Shown piece by piece: positions 63,966 through 64,000 of a stretch of DNA of 64,000 nt. How positions within the stretch are numbered: the stretch's first letter is position 1; the number at the start of each line of letters is the position of its first letter. Origin of the DNA: Owenia fusiformis (taxonomy: Eukaryota > Annelida > Polychaeta > Sabellida > Oweniidae); assembly GCA_903813345.2 (NCBI GenBank), contig CAIIXF020000005.1:39995375-40059374 (forward strand), given 5' to 3'. The notes under the pieces were generated by a model. The model did no database searches and was not told where the DNA came from. It saw only the letters and a list, made by a program, of their open reading frames with translations. Both the position numbers and the translations under genes were made by a program.

Positions 63966-64000
63966 CTGTGTATGAGAAAAAAGACAATGGTCATTTAAAA

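Overview
This is eukaryotic, AT-rich genomic DNA with long introns, strong GT-AG splice sites and many transposon-derived repeats. A secreted globin near 50-51.5 kb points to an annelid: signal peptide, one cysteine near each end of the mature chain, and introns at the ancestral B12.2 and G7.0 positions. This organism call is an inference from gene content. Within Annelida I cannot place it, although a free cysteine next to the distal histidine is best known from sulfide-exposed worms.

Plus strand, about 1-27 kb. Bases 1-80 may be the last coding exon of an unidentified gene. From about 9.6 to 25.4 kb lies an unusual locus. Three exons (9828-9891, 14052-14455, 23463-23609) splice in phase into a 204-residue adaptor-like protein with a glycine-2 N-terminus, an SH3-ligand segment and SH2-type tyrosine motifs. 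The same last exon carries, 33 bases after the adaptor stop and in the same frame, a complete 579-codon ORF for a CARD plus ribonuclease-inhibitor-type leucine-rich-repeat protein. The introns contain several MITE-like elements, including a 1.9-kb array of palindromic GGCCAACGTTGGCC units.

Minus strand, 32.8-64 kb. Eighteen phase-consistent exons encode the C-terminal 619 residues of a gamma-secretase-activating protein (GSAP/pigeon) homologue; its N-terminal exons lie beyond the right edge. Its 13.9-kb intron (41288-55227) contains a complete three-coding-exon extracellular globin gene on the same strand, with its own TATA box, 5'UTR exon and poly(A) signal. The same intron holds a very young Ty3/gypsy LTR retrotransposon on the opposite strand (41760-47714; identical 132-bp LTRs, 5-bp target duplication). 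That element is broken by a deletion in reverse transcriptase and by a 1058-bp inverted-repeat transposon inserted near the pol end. Another GSAP intron holds a 4.15-kb foldback element (57600-61752) with mariner-like termini, a decayed transposase and two divergent copies of a captured gene fragment.

Other repeats include three copies of a TGTCACCACC-ended element with internal satellite-like expansion, a TA-flanked CAGTARAACC family (at least six copies), a 434-bp element with a 9-bp target duplication, hairpin MITEs and several minisatellites. I saw no tRNA, rRNA or CRISPR signal. Coding calls rest on reading splice sites and remembered family resemblance; no database search was possible.
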